From Patagioenas fasciata (taxonomy: Eukaryota > Chordata > Aves > Columbiformes > Columbidae), in contig NC_092521.1 of NCBI RefSeq assembly GCF_037038585.1, positions 56,643,898 to 56,707,897 of the forward strand: a stretch of 64,000 bases of DNA, written 5' to 3'. Every line of letters begins with the position of its first letter. Within the stretch, counting starts at the first letter, position 1. A program made the translations under genes and the position numbers. Positions 36,669 through 50,035 of this stretch are shown here, piece by piece. The notes beneath the pieces are model-generated. The model searched no databases. It was given only the letters and a program-made list of their open reading frames with translations, and was not told the origin of the DNA.

Positions 36669-39600
36669 TGCGGGAACATTTGGGCATGACTTGTAGCATC
36701 ACCAGAGGATACACAGATGGGAAAAAAAGTCTTTACAGAAACTCGTGTTGGTCCTGTTGCTGCAGTCAGTCTGACACTTACAGACAATCACCCTTCTATA
36801 AGGAAGAAAAAAAAAAAAAGGAAAATGGAAAGAAGGCCTTAAAGGCCTCGCTTTTGCATATTTTGCTGCCTAGCATATCTTCTTTTCTGTATCATAGAGT
36901 TTCAGTAATCATTTCAAATGTGGTACCTCTGAACTATAAACTAGTTGCTTTCTTGCAAACTGCTAACACTGATAAACTGCAAAAGTAAAAAAAAATAAAT
37001 CCATCATTCTCATACTTTCTTGTTTTCCTCTTTGTAATCAAAAAGCTAACCTCGGTAAACGAGCTCACAGCTGTCAGGTTTGCTGTTCCTTTCCATATTG
37101 GAAGGTACACATTAATTTTTTTAAAAATAACATGTTCCAGCTGCTTAACCTTTGCTCTGACTGCTCAACAAGATTTGCTGCAATTACCCATCTCGGCAGT
37201 CACGCTCCCTACCATACAGTTTACTGGGCTGGTTTATGCCCAAAGGCTCATGCCTTTGATTGACATAAATATTCCATGAAGCTAAAAAGATTGCAACCTG
37301 TTTTTCTTAACAGTTGAAAATAAGAAGGGAACAAAAAAAAAAAACCCTGAACAGCTGAAAGATCTTCCAAATAAGGCAACCATCCATTTAGTCTCTCTGG
37401 AACATAGCTAGAGGGGCAGTTTCTACCTGAGAAAGCCCAGGTGTAAGCGATGCTGGCTATGCTGGAGAGCTGCTAAAGCGAAACCTGCCAACCAAGAGGT
37501 AAGTCTCTCAAAGTGCAGTTTTATGATCCAAAGGAGCTGATCCAAGCACAGGCTACTGCCAAAGCTGGGCTCCTGCTCCTCCCCATCGCAGCTGAGTGCT
37601 CCAGCTGCATCGCTCACACCAGCACAGATCCGCACTTTGCAGGGATGGTTCATTTCCCTCCATGCCACCCAGCTTGGACCCCTAAATGCAGCTCACCATG
37701 CAATTAGTGGAAAACAGTAGAAAGAAAAGGCATTTCCATCATCATAGATGTCAGAAAGCTTTGCAGGATTGGGGAGAAAAAGAAATAGCAAGTTCTCTAT
37801 CCTGCAGCCAGTGCTTAGGAAGGCTTCTTTTAACTCTTCTGCACCTGCCAGGTGCTGCTTAGGAAGGAGTAAATTCACAGTGACAAATGATTATCTTTAA
37901 ACTTCCAGCCTAAATGAAATACTATAATTTTCCTCCAGCATCCCCAGCCAGCATCAGTGGGTTTCGGCATCTGTTTCGATCATAAATTATGGAAACCAAC
38001 ACATTTACGATACAAGAGGTCATTTGTCAGAACTTAACTGGGATCCAAAATCTGAGTCACCTCAGTGGCTATAGCCACTTGTACTTACACCCTTGGCACA
38101 ACGGCTTAAGAAAAGCTATGACAGCATAACAAATACATGGCCTAAATGGGTTTCCATTTCAAAACACAGAAACATCTTAGAAGGGTTTTTCTAAATGATC
38201 CCAGAACCACAGACCTGATTCACCTATTACAGTCTGGGCGTTCATTCAGGAAATAAGGGTCGGATGTGTAGGAAGCGAGTGTTTCAACAGCTTTGGCTTT
38301 TTAAAAACAATTAGAGCATTTGGTCACTTAAAAAAAAAAATAAAAAAAAGCACTTTGTGACAAAAGCTAGTAATAAAAATACCAAATGTCTTCAAACGTC
38401 TCGCTGTGCTATTAAAAGCAGGCAGCTGATTTGCTGCTGCTGAGTGTCCCACATTTTAGACGCGCTTTCCTGGGCTCACTGACAGATGGGAGTTTATATA
38501 AGACACTTGTCAGCACAGCAGCGTCAAAGGCTCACTACCACAAAATGCTCTCTAAAACACAACGTTTTAATGAAGACGGCCTTCTTGGCAATCCAGATCT
38601 GGACTTTGTCTTTCACCAATTGCAGAATGCAGTCTACTGCAGTTCTCAGTTGATTTCCTTATTTACGAATCACTTCTTATGCTGCTACCTGCAAAACTAA
38701 TAAAAAATTCTTGCACTTCTAGGCAAAGCTTAAAAAAATATAACCTGCACATAGGGGAAAACTTGCTTTTATATATTCAGCTATCCAAAATGGGTGTAAA
38801 GCCTAAGGGCTTGGCCAGCAGCATTACTCAAGTTCCTTGAAAACATCCAAACCCCTTGTAACTCAAACGTGGGAATAGGATCAGTTAAATCAGTCCATGA
38901 AAACCTCATGAATGGGTATCAAAGTTCTTCATATAATAGTGGTATGGACCAACACACTTTGCTCAGCTCTGGAAAGGTCAATATTCAAAAAGGCAAAAAA
39001 GCTCCAAACCAAGTGCGTGTAACACTTACTGAGTGACAGTGCCTGCATCACTTAAGAAAAACAAACCAACCACAAAACCAAACCAGCAGCCTTTTCCCTT
39101 ATTAAAGCACCTAAACTGAGGGATCAAACAAATCACCATGGGGCTGCAAGCCTGATGGCAACACAGTTGCAAAAGTGGAGTCACTAGAAGTTTGGATGTG
39201 CAGGCGAAAGTGAATTCAGAGAAGAAAAGTTTGCGAATCTACTCCTTTCTCCAGCTGTGCTTTCTGAAAATGCAAGCAGCACGGTATTTAACAGCTTTTA
39301 CAGTCACAAGACTATTCAGAGTAACTTAGTGAATGACCACCTTTCCAAAATAAGTTAGCCATTAACATTATCTAGGTACCTATTAACTATCTCTATTATC
39401 ATACTTTGCACAAATAATACACCAGTATAGTCATGGAAAGCAACACTTGACTTTTTTTAATTAACTGTTTTCAAATTGCATGGCATGAAACCAGGAAAAA
39501 ACGAAAGGAACAATTTCATTTCTGCTCATGTACTTAACTAGAATTTGTATGTTTACATTTTCATACAGATCAGATTGAAATATATCCAAGTAAACTGAAA

Positions 39601-40071
39601 GAATTTTGATTCCACATCAGAAAGGACAGAAATGAAAGGCAACATGATTTAAAAGAAGAGTATGAAGATGACAGATTGGCAGCTTTATCTGTATTCTACC
39701 AAAAACTTAATTACAAAGTGCACTGTGGATAACGAAATTATGGACAAGTTTTTGATGAACACAGACTTTCACTGCAAGCAAAGATTGTACTGCAATTATA
39801 AAACTATACACCGTCTTAATTAGTTTGGAAGGAATATTAATTTTGATGCTTTAGGGCATAAATCAATCTCTAAAAACTTTTGAGAGATGAGTCAAATCTA
39901 CTGCAGCAGATTAAGACACACCTGCCTATTGGACACTTGTATTTTATGCTGCCCAGCATCACATGGTGACTTTCAGCACCAGCTGTGCCAGTTGTGGAGT
40001 TTATCACCCACAGTGCACCCATGAATGCTTGGCTCTGCTACGGGCTGGCATCACCGTTTGCTGGTACCACT

Positions 40072-40716
40072 CACAGGGAGGTTGAGGTTGGAAGGCACCT
40101 CTGGAGGTCATCTGCTCCAAACGCCCTGCTCAAGCTGGGCCATCCAGAGGCAGTTGCCCAGGGCCATTATCAGGCAGCTTTTGAATAACTCCAAGGATGG
40201 AGATTCCACAACCTCCCTGGACAACCTGTGCCAGTGCTCAGTCACCCTTACGGTGAAAAAGTGTCTCCTGATGTTCAGAAGGAACTGTCTGTGTTTCAGG
40301 TGGTATCCATTGCCTCTGGTCCTGTCACTGAGCACCACTGGAAAGAGCCTGGATCTGTCCTTGCACCCTCCCTTCAGGTATTTGTAGATGTAGATGAGAC
40401 CACCAGAGTTTTCTCTTCTCCAGTCTGAGGAGCCCCAGCTCTCGCAGCCTTTCCTCACAGGAGAGAAGTTCCAGTCCATCATCTTCGTGGCCTTTGATGG
40501 GACTTTCTCTAGTATGTCCATGTTTCTCTGGTACTGGGAAGCCCAGCATGGGATCCAGTGCTCCAGCTGTGGCCTCACCAGTGCTGAGCAGAGGGGAAGG
40601 ATCACATCCCTTGACCCGCAGGCAATATTTCTCCCAGTGCAGCCCAGGACACGGGGCTGCACATTTTTTGATGACAAGGGCACATTGTGGGCTCACCCAG
40701 GCATGAAGCACCACAT
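40072..40716 (-). mobile_element. CR1 LINE fragment with long ORF2 remnant
   Basis: The minus strand keeps a long open stretch with CR1 ORF2 end motifs: CSALVRPQLEHWIPCWASQY, ARG-type repeats such as GGCKDRSRLFPVVLSDRTRG, then [20 protein letters not shown]. The 3' terminal tail differs from the other copies (GGTTGGAAGGCACCTCTGGA), which suggests another CR1 subfamily. It lacks the upstream RT and endonuclease regions, so it is inactive. Confidence 0.94.
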
Positions 40717-43700
40717 GGAGCACGAACTCCAGAAGACAAGACTGGGCAGCACGAGGGAGCTGGAGGAGGCCTACGGCAGATGTCCCTTCAATAAAGCAGG
40801 TTCACTATGGGGACAGCAGGGCAGGTGGATCCCTGGTCCGATCCAGAGCAGAAATTTCTGCTCTCCTGTGCTTGCACAGTCTCTCCATGTCTCCCTCAGT
40901 CCCACTTGTTGCCATTTCTGAGCAACGTGCATGACCTTTTCAGATACTCCACAGCAGAAGCATTTGCTTTATCTCATGAACATCACTTATTTGTGCCTAC
41001 ATTCCTGTCTATGGCTAGGTGCCAACAAAGATGATCTCAGTGACTTTTGGATGATCCTGAAAAAGATTAATATTTTCTTTTACATGAGGTCCATTTTCAG
41101 CAGATACTCAAACTACCTTCCCCTTGGCCACACGTGCATGCATTTCCTCCACCTTGTTCACCATTTTTCCCCACACACATTAAAAAAAAAAGGGAGGGAG
41201 CCCCTTTTTTGTGGAATTTTCCTACTGCAATTTTAAGAGCTCACTGCCTGAGATGAGAAATAAGTTGTACTCTATTTTTGTCATCAGTGATAAATGCTTA
41301 AGCAGCAGGAAACAGAGTTAGGAGGTACTGGCCCATCAGAAGACCCCTTCTGGATGGCAGCAGATGGTACCCGGGGTGGATGTGCAGCAAAGGCAACTTT
41401 CAGAACCCAAGCAGCTTACAGATGCTGCCAGCAAGCTGAAAAACCACTGCAGTAAACTTGCTAGAAAAACTTGAGCTTGCAAAAAGATGCAAAGTTGGAT
41501 CAGATTAGTTAACTTAATTTCAAGCCTACCTTTGGAGTTGCTGCTGCCATTTCACAGAAACAGGTATTTTTACTACTGTTACTCTGTTTATTTTTTTTCT
41601 TATTGCAATAGTAGTATCACACCTTTCTCAACTCTGGCTTGAGTCCTGCCCTGTGCATCCACTACATTAAACATTTAATTCTCTTTAAGAATAGAAGTAC
41701 TGTCTTCCTGTCTGCAAGTCAGCTTTACTGCTGACCTTTCATACACAGGCAATCAGACTGGAAGTAAAAACCACATAGCATCGAGTATGTGACAAAGTGC
41801 CTAAAATGTTTTATTTGACATCCATTGAGATGACCTGAACAGCCCACTCATTGCTTCATCATTTCTGATTAATGCACTCACCCAAACGCATGCCAACAAA
41901 ACCCTTTCTGAAACTGCATTCCATTTGTTATATGACAGGGATGTTCACAGACTGGAGAGCACATGACTACTCAGTACATGTATTAGCAATAAAACATGTT
42001 ACAACTCTATAGGCCTGTCCCTCCTGCCTTGTGATCTCTCCCTCATGAAACCCTGTAACTCTCAGAATCCTGACATGTTTTTACAGTGCCAAATTGAAAA
42101 CAGCATGACAGCAATATTTTTTCTGCCTCTTTCACAGTTTATTTACCATCTAAACCTGTCCTGGGCTGTAGTAAAAGACAGGTCAGATTGGGTCCACTCC
42201 TAGCAAGTGCATTTCTGCAGATAAAAATTCTCCCTCTTCCACCACAATGAAGTTGGCTGTTTAAGCATTCACTGAGTAAAAACTGTGATCTTCATACACC
42301 TGGGAAACAGATATCCAGATGCCATCCAGTGGCCCTAGAAGGAATCCATGGGATTTCACAGCAATTTTAATCATAGGTAAGCTATTTTAAGTAATTCTAG
42401 AGGATTTTTTCCCCCCTTTTAGTGTTTTTAATTTCATTTTGATCTCTAATCCTCCACTGTGTCTAGGTCTGAGGGATTCTAAAGGAAGACCTCCACATAA
42501 AGCTGTCAGGTTTTGAAATAAACTAACAGTTTAAAATTCCTGGCATCTTTAGTGTGACAAACACAATATCACACAGCATAAGGTTTGTTAAAATTGGAGC
42601 TGATGTATATAACTTTTTTTTCCCCAGTTAACTGCCAATCCAAACACCACAAGGTAATGACAGCAAAATATCCTTACTGAAGTATGAAGTGTTTCTCTCC
42701 TTTATACCCAATACTCATTTGACAATAACAAATGGAAAAGAAATTTATTGACTTAAATGTATTTAACTGTATTCTCCTGAATTAAGATCCTTCTATGTAT
42801 TTGCAAGAGAGAAAAGCACATAAACAACACCACAGCTTTTACTGGCACAAACCTAGTGTGATCATATGATTCCTACTTGCCTAAAGTATAAACTACAGAG
42901 GTCATTTTAAAATGGTCTAGCAAGATTTAAAGCATTCCACCTCATATTTTCTTCACATGGATCTTTTTCTTTGTATGCTACCTTATTTTCAAAATTAAAT
43001 ATATTCCAAATCTATAGTCAAACGAAAGCTATAAGCAAGGATCAAACACATCATAAAACCAAAGTATCCAGACTCCAGAAGCTGCTTGTAAGACAGTTCA
43101 CTTGGTCACTTCTTGCATGGCTACAGGGGGACTGACCCAGTGTAAAATGAAATCAGAATATCAAAATTCTGGCCTTGGTTAGGTGCAGCAATAAAAGTCG
43201 TACTCATTTCAGTAGGGCCAAAATTCCATCTGGAAGGATTACTTCCTTTGACCTAAATGTGCTTTGAATCAATGCCTAACAACCTTTGAGAGGCAAATGG
43301 TTTCTTTCATTTGGGATTAACTCATAGTATGCTCTATGGTGTGATCAGATGCTGTTGGTTTTTCATATCCAATTACAAGGTGATTAAATAATTTGCAAAT
43401 TCAAAACACCCCTCTATTTAAAAACTAAATTTTAAAACATTATTGTTAGGTTAACTTGAAGTGGTTATAAAAGACGATATTTTGTTTTGACATTGACAAC
43501 AGACATGTCATAATAGTGCTTACTGTGGCCAAAATGTTCAAGAACTACTGGAAACACAATTAATATCTGAGTAGAAAGAACTCCAAAGGGTCTAATCTTT
43601 GAGCCTCAACATGGACTTTGCAATAGCTGTTAGTAGAGGCATTTCTAGCACAGGTCTCTCAATAAGTATATCTGGTGGTCAGAACATTTAGGAGCAGTCA

Positions 43701-45180
43701 AAAAACAAGATGTGAAATTAATGATGTCACGGTTCAGGAGACAGACTTAGCACAGAGACACTCTACACTGTCTGCTCGCTGTATCAGGCATGTTGGATGC
43801 AGATGAACCACAACACAGGCACTTTGGAAAACAGGTGGCTCTTTAGTTGTGCTAACACTGTCAAAATTATCCTTGTGTGATGCTGCTTCAGTTAAAGGAG
43901 GAAAAATGGAGATGAAACTTGACCCTGTGCAACAGAAAAACATCTCTGAAGGATTCTCCCCCTTGGACAGATGCATCTCCACCAGGAAGAAAAGACAGCG
44001 CCAGTCCTCTGTGCCTCTGCCTGGTTTGTGTCTTCCCTCAGCAGCGTGAACATAAAAGCTCTCTTGTGCTGCTTTGAGCTTCATCTGACCCTTTGATGAG
44101 TTGATTCAGCTCATTAATCTGACAAGGAATGACTTCTTGTTTTTGGGGGGAGGTATATGCTGTGTTTGTTTCCAAAAACCAGACGAAGGAAAACACTGGG
44201 AGTATGTGTGCATGGGTGGAATAGCTCTGTCTCTTGCAGCAGAAAAGTTTTTAGATCAGGCTGTAAAATCCCATCCTGCTTTTCAAAGGTACTGACTTAC
44301 AAAGAAAAGAAAATCCTTCAGGGATTTATTAAAAAGAAAAATTATGAGAGTGTCATTACGTGACAAGGTAGCTTTGGTGAAGAAACCAGCTTTAAGAAGC
44401 ATCTTTCCCTTCCCTGCCCTTCCCCTCACCTACTAGTTTTCCAATGTAACCAACACCTGCACTGCGTTAACAAAATTGTTTATGGAGCCATTCTGCAGGC
44501 CAGATCACTGAAGCTATCTCAGTTAAAAATCATCTGCCCACCCTACAAGTTATCTTCAGCCAGACCATTTAACTGCAGTGGTTCATAGGATGGCCCTTCA
44601 GTCCACAGTAACATCCACGCGGGCAGTGAACATCAGCATCATGATCTACAGGCAGAAATTTTTCTTTTTTTAAGTTGGCTCTGTGGTGAAGCCTATGCGA
44701 GAGACAAACAAGGCAATCACATCATAAGTAAGGAAAGCTGCTGGCTGGGGACAAAACATCAGCAAGTAGAATCTTGGATAATTCTCAGCCAAAGACATGG
44801 CATGAGAAGGAGGTGAGGAACAACAGGTAAAGCTCTGACACTTCACAACATCCCTGAAACACCAGAGAAGTTTTGAGACCTTGCACATAAGCATGCAGGA
44901 ATGGATGCACATATGCAATGTGTAACCCCCCAAGAAAATATCTTTTTTTTTACTCCCAAATAGGTTAGTCACAATCAAAAACTATTTCTACAAGACACCT
45001 GTAAATGCTTACACGCCAAAAGAAAAAAAAATTTCAGCTGTAGAACTGCTGTCTCTGAACACTACAGATCATTTCCTCAAGCATCTGACATTCACTAGTG
45101 GCTGGGTACAAAAGTGATTTTGTAAGCCTGGTTCACACAGTAATGAGCTCAAAAGCAGAAAACCTTCTCAGACTGCTTAC

Positions 45181-45306
45181 CTCTTTTGCACTTTTAATTT
45201 TGGCCAAGAAAGTGTACAGTTCCATTGTTTCTGTAAACAGAGCCCGACATACTGCTTGATAGTGGTTCGGTGCCTCTGATCGGGTTGGCAGGTGGGCAGC
45301 ACACAG
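45181..45306 (-). CDS. SPIRE1: SPIRE1 exon 4: end of the KIND domain
   Basis: This 126-nt exon (42 codons, phase 0 at both ends) reads [20 protein letters not shown] and ends in KIKSAKE. It matches the C-terminal part of the Spire KIND domain, the kinase-fold-like module that binds the tail of formin-2-type formins. The acceptor is CTAG just above 45306 and the donor is GTAAGC at 45180-45175. Differences from the human protein as I recall it are conservative, for example [14 protein letters not shown] in place of LFAETMELHTFLTK. The next coding exon lies about 10 kb away at 35143. The preceding exon, which should end in a motif like RSYRDVMK, is not visible up to 64000. Numbering as exon 4 follows the human gene and is inferred. 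Confidence 0.97.
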
Positions 45307-45565
45307 CTAGAGAGAAAAATAAAGAGTAATATCAAAACAATGCCCCATTGCTTTCATTAATGCTACAGAGCATGAGCTAACATGAAATCAAATGCAATGG
45401 AATATTTAGGGCACAAAAATCCATGAGACATTCAAGTTCAGGTAGAAATGGGTGTGCATTTTCTAAACCTTCTGCCACCATTTATTTTATGAGTTCTATA
45501 AGGATGGCAAGGGGACTGGTTGGCCACATCCTGAAAATCTTTGAAAACCAAGACACTGCCTTTTC

Positions 45566-45610
45566 ATAAACAAACAAACAAACAAACAAACAAACAAACA
45601 AACAAATAAA
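45566..45610. repeat. (CAAA)n microsatellite
   Basis: About ten uninterrupted CAAA units, ending in AAATAAA. It lies about 260 nt upstream of the exon 4 acceptor in the gene's direction, and is likely length-polymorphic. Confidence 0.95.
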
Positions 45611-47179
45611 AGAGACAACATCATTGTGAAGAAGATAAAAAGCAATCTTACAGTATCAAATTTTGGGAAAATTTACTGAATTCAAACCAGCTTTAACAAG
45701 GTAAGTGTTGTTTAGCTTCCTACGAATGTGGAAGAGAACAGTGTCTCTATCAATTTATGAGAGGATAGAAGGTGAAGCAAGGACAAAAGTAAAATGCAAT
45801 CATCAAGCTGAAACTCTGATTTAATTTATTTAAAGCAATACAAAGGTTTCAAAAATTAGTAAGAATCATGGAAGCACAGGCTTGTTGCTTCATCTCAGAC
45901 ATTCATTAACATTTCCAGACACAAGCACAGCTGATGTAAAGAAACACTGATAAATGCTTTCAGATACGCTAAACCTCCAAAAACTCTGAAAGCCTACACA
46001 AATCCCTACTAATAATTCACAACTACTGTTAAGCAGTAAGTCAGTCCAGCATTGCTTTTAGAGTGAAACATGCAGCTCCCATTTGCAACAAGACAAGTTT
46101 CACTGAGACCAGCCTTTTTATTTAAAACAGAGAACCTGAACGGTATGAGCACCATCAAGCTTCATGAACATCCAGCTTCTACTACTGTTGAATTGCTCAG
46201 CATTGATGCTAATAGTTGCAATAATTTTTTCCCCTAAGGCAAATCCATCACCTGTAAGTATTAGTCACGGAAATCTTGGCTGGAAACGGACAGAACAAAA
46301 TAACATCTATAATTTGTTCCCTAAACAGTTTTAAATGAAAAACCCAAAGGCAAAACTAGAGCACCCATATATCACACTGGTGCATATATTAAAATAAAAC
46401 AAAATCTTAACCAAGGCCTTAAAATTTATCTTGTCGCTGTGGTTTTATAGTAGCTATTTATTATATATATAGCTGTACTTATAGCTATAGAGCTAAAACT
46501 AAGAACAAACCAAAACCTGAGGTGCTAGGTGGCTGCATTCAGATCTCCAGCCCCAAAGCTTGAGACAAAAGCCTCTTTAGAAGAAGAGCCCTTAATGAGC
46601 CTAGTGGCACATTTGTCTAAATCTCTCCTGTTATTACAGTGAACACGGCGGTAACAAGGGGCACAACGCGTGTAAAGCTCGGGCTGCTTTTCCAGATTGC
46701 TTTCCATTTGATTTAAATCCATACTGCCACCAAAAGGTGCAGTCCTGAGGCCTCCAGCCGTGCGTGTCCACAGATGCCCTGATGCTGGCACTGGAGTTCA
46801 TGCCCTCGCTCAGAGAGAATTACTCACTCAGGCAAAAATTAACACCACAGAGGAAGCGGGGCAGGACACAATAATTCCTCATGGCATGGACACAGGCGTA
46901 GTAGTACAGGCAAACAGGAGCAAGGGGAACACACTGTCAGAGCAGGGAGAGAGGGGGAAAGGGAGGAAGGGCAGAACCATCTCTTCAGGTTTAGATTGGC
47001 TCTGTCTCACTGACATGTTGCCTTCTAAGACCACAGCCCCCTCGTTATATTTTATTTTTTCCAATCAGAATAACAATACAGACTTCAGAGGTAGGTCAGA
47101 TTTAGGCAACTTCTTGGATAAATTTTCATAGGCACAATTTGGACTCCTGCAATATCCTATTCTGATTATTATATCCATA

Positions 47180-47206
47180 AATATATATATACATATATAT
47201 ATACAC
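47180..47206. repeat. (AT)n microsatellite
   Basis: An ATATATATAT run with single C interruptions. Confidence 0.9.
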
Positions 47207-47263
47207 ATCTCATTTTAGTCATAAAAAGACTATAAGGTAACAGTATATGTCTGTGTGGGAATA

Positions 47264-47299
47264 TGCCTGCCTGCCTGTCTGCCTGCCTTCCTTCCTTTT
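47264..47299. repeat. (CCTG)n(CCTT)n microsatellite
   Basis: GCCTGCCTGCCTGTCTGCCT, then CCTTCCTTCCTTTTT. It is a compound tetranucleotide repeat. Confidence 0.9.
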
Positions 47300-49816
47300 T
47301 AACAAATCATATCACCTCCTTTGCATCTATAACAGATGGTCCTCTCATGTGTGCTACAGTGACAATGCATATCACAAAGATAGAAGCTATTAAATATTTC
47401 CTTTAACATAATGAAAAAGTCAGAACACTTGAAAGACCAGATTTTGAGTATGGTTAATTTGTGTTCCTTTCTCTCAGTAACTAATCATGTGCTTACCTGC
47501 CTTACTATATTTTCAGTAAGCTATTTCTGGTTATTAATTATAGCACAGATAAAAAGGGTTTCATTCTAAAATAAACCACTTACAGGAATAACAATAACTA
47601 TCAGAATAACAACAACAGCAATTTCAAAAAGGTCATAAAATGGTATGAGTCTTCACAGCTGAGAATAAAGTTTTATTATTATACAGATTGCACACAGGTT
47701 TTTAATATTTTTTTTTCTTTATTTAGAAGCATGTTAATTAGAAGCAATTTGCATTAAATATTGAGAAATTAATGAAATGCAGCAGTGGCAAGTGCAAGCA
47801 GGGGATGGATATAATCTTGATTCTATTATTGAACAAGAAGTAAAGCAAAAACCAAAAATTAAATGCCTGCTGCTAAACTTAGTTATAAAAGCAACCACAT
47901 AAAAAGTTAACCATTTGGTTTGTAAATGTTAGACTGCAGATATTGAAAGAGGGGCACTAGCTCCTACTAACTTTCATGTTCTGAAAAATCAATCTCTGAG
48001 TGGTATTACATTATGTGAAGATGCATTACATACAAAAAACTCTTGCGGTAACATTAAGTCAAGTGACTTAGCATAAATTTTTGAATTGGTGAAGGTAAGC
48101 CTGAAGAAAAAGGAAAATGCAAACAGGACAGACTTTTTCCCCTCCATTGGAATATACTGTACTTGCATGTTAGTCAGAGCATGTTGTTGACAAACTATCA
48201 CTTCCACATTAAAAAATACTGCAAAATCTACGCAGGCAAGGCAAATCAAGTACGAAATGTCACTTGTAGACCAAGTTCAGGATATTTATCCACTTTAAAA
48301 AAAAATAAAAAGCACATATTTGATTTTTTGATAGTAGTGTTTGAAAAGCTATGTTACTGTAACACAAAAATCACAGCCAGAATGTTTGAATAATTGAGAT
48401 ATGAAAGGACAGACACCTAATGAACTCCTGCTCTTGCCATGTCATAGTGGTCGAGGTGCAAGAAGGATTAAGATCAGGTCTCCAGTCTTTTCCAGCCATT
48501 TGGTGTTCATCAAGGAAAGGAAGCTTCTGTATGCTGCTTATTCTGATGCTTTCATTTTCATCCCTCATGGTACAACTTAAAGCTATCCTAGGGGGAATGA
48601 ATGCAAAGAGTGTCCAGAGCTTAACACAAGGGATGTTTGTTCTGTTTCCAAGTAGTCTCAAAAAGTACGGTTGAAAACAAATTACGTGGTCTTTGCAAAC
48701 TGGTAAAATATAAAAAACATTATTAACAACCAAAACATCACGTAGCTTGGTCTGTAAGTATTTCCATTTCCAATCATTGTGAAGAGCTGGGATTTAAAAA
48801 AAAAATTATTTTTCCTAACTGAGCCTATCCAAACCCCTGCTTGACCTAAAGCATTCAATCTTTGCTGAGATCACTAAGAAGATTAGAGACTGTTTCCATC
48901 CATATTCAGGGTTCACAGAAAAAAAAAAGGGCATTATGTAAATACTATAGCCTTGCCAGTGCCTCCATCCAAATTCATCCTCAACTGACCAGGAAACAGA
49001 GTGCACTAAGCCAAAGCAGTGTTAATAGAAATCACAATTCAACCACCCAAAGAGATCCAACAGCATTTCTTGCATCTGTTTGAATATATTGCATCAAGGG
49101 CTCTGTAAAATTACAAAAAAATACAGCTGATTCACCTACTAAAACTCAGGTAGGCTTTGCAAAACCTTTTTGGCTAGGTAAATACTGGAAGCTTCACCCA
49201 ACCACCTGGCCTGCTGGAATTAAGATTTCAAAAGACAAAAAACGGTTTCCACTTGCAGTCATGTTGGGCAGAGGGCCTGTATGAAAGTACCACAAAGAAG
49301 AGAAAGACAAGACAAGCTATTGATATTATGCAAAACATACCACCAGCCTGCAAATGCCAGGCTTGTTAAGTGCTTTGAAAGCCTTGGAGTATTAACACAG
49401 ACTTAAAAGATGTACTTTATCTTAAGCAACAAGAAGAAATCACTTCAACCAGCAGATGGCTGAACATGCAACCGTACTAGGTACCTGCCTCATCCTTTTC
49501 AGTATGGTACTGCATAAATAAAACTCAGTTTGAGATGCCATCCCAAGTTCAGGTTATTTTCTGAAAGGTTTTATCTCCATGCAGATAAACTAGTCTTTTT
49601 AAAAAAAAATGCATATCCTTTTATTCCTATAAACATGAACTTCAAGGAGCCACTTGCCTTACCAGAAAAATCTTACCAAGGCAATACTTGTGTATTTGTA
49701 AAACTCAACTGAGCATTTTGCTTCACTTTATTACCCAGAATAACGTTAAGGGATGGACCATTCAAAGGAATAAGAAGCATTTTGACATGAGTTTGTACGA
49801 TGTTTCTCTCTGCTAG

Positions 49817-50035
49817 GACCACCCTTGTGCACGGTACACCAGACTTAGGCCCAGTGCAAGTTTTGAGGTGGCTTCCATAGCACCTGGAGCCATCTCGGCA
49901 GCTCCCGACCAGTCCACAGCTGCTCTCTCCAACTTTCTGGGCAGAGGTTTGTCCCCAGCTCCACCATTTGGAACTGCAGTGGGCCAGGGACCGGCCGATC
50001 CCTCTGATAAAGGACCTGATGGGAATACTAGCAAG
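49817..50035 (+). other. Candidate plus-strand exon (73 open codons)
   Basis: TTTCTCTCTGCTAG precedes 219 nt that stay open in one frame for exactly 73 codons, up to AGCAAG followed by the donor GTAAGG. The peptide begins DHPCARYTRLRPSASFEVAS and includes LGRGLSPAPPFGTAVGQG. It is GC-rich and Pro/Gly/Ala-rich. I do not recognise it. It runs antisense to SPIRE1 and could be an exon of a long non-coding RNA, an old retroelement piece, or chance. Confidence 0.25.

Larger units (their letters stand above)
35227..45180 (-). other. SPIRE1: SPIRE1 intron 4
   Basis: This is an intron of about 10 kb. It holds a plus-oriented CR1 tail (36428-36668) and the largest ORF-bearing CR1 fragment (about 40072-40716). 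Poly-A runs occur near 36808-36820 and 38331-38348. No additional exon was recognised. Confidence 0.85.

Noticed and set aside
40108..40683. 191-codon minus-strand open frame as a gene
   Set aside because: It carries CR1 ORF2 end motifs ([16 protein letters not shown]) and lies entirely in a truncated CR1 LINE.
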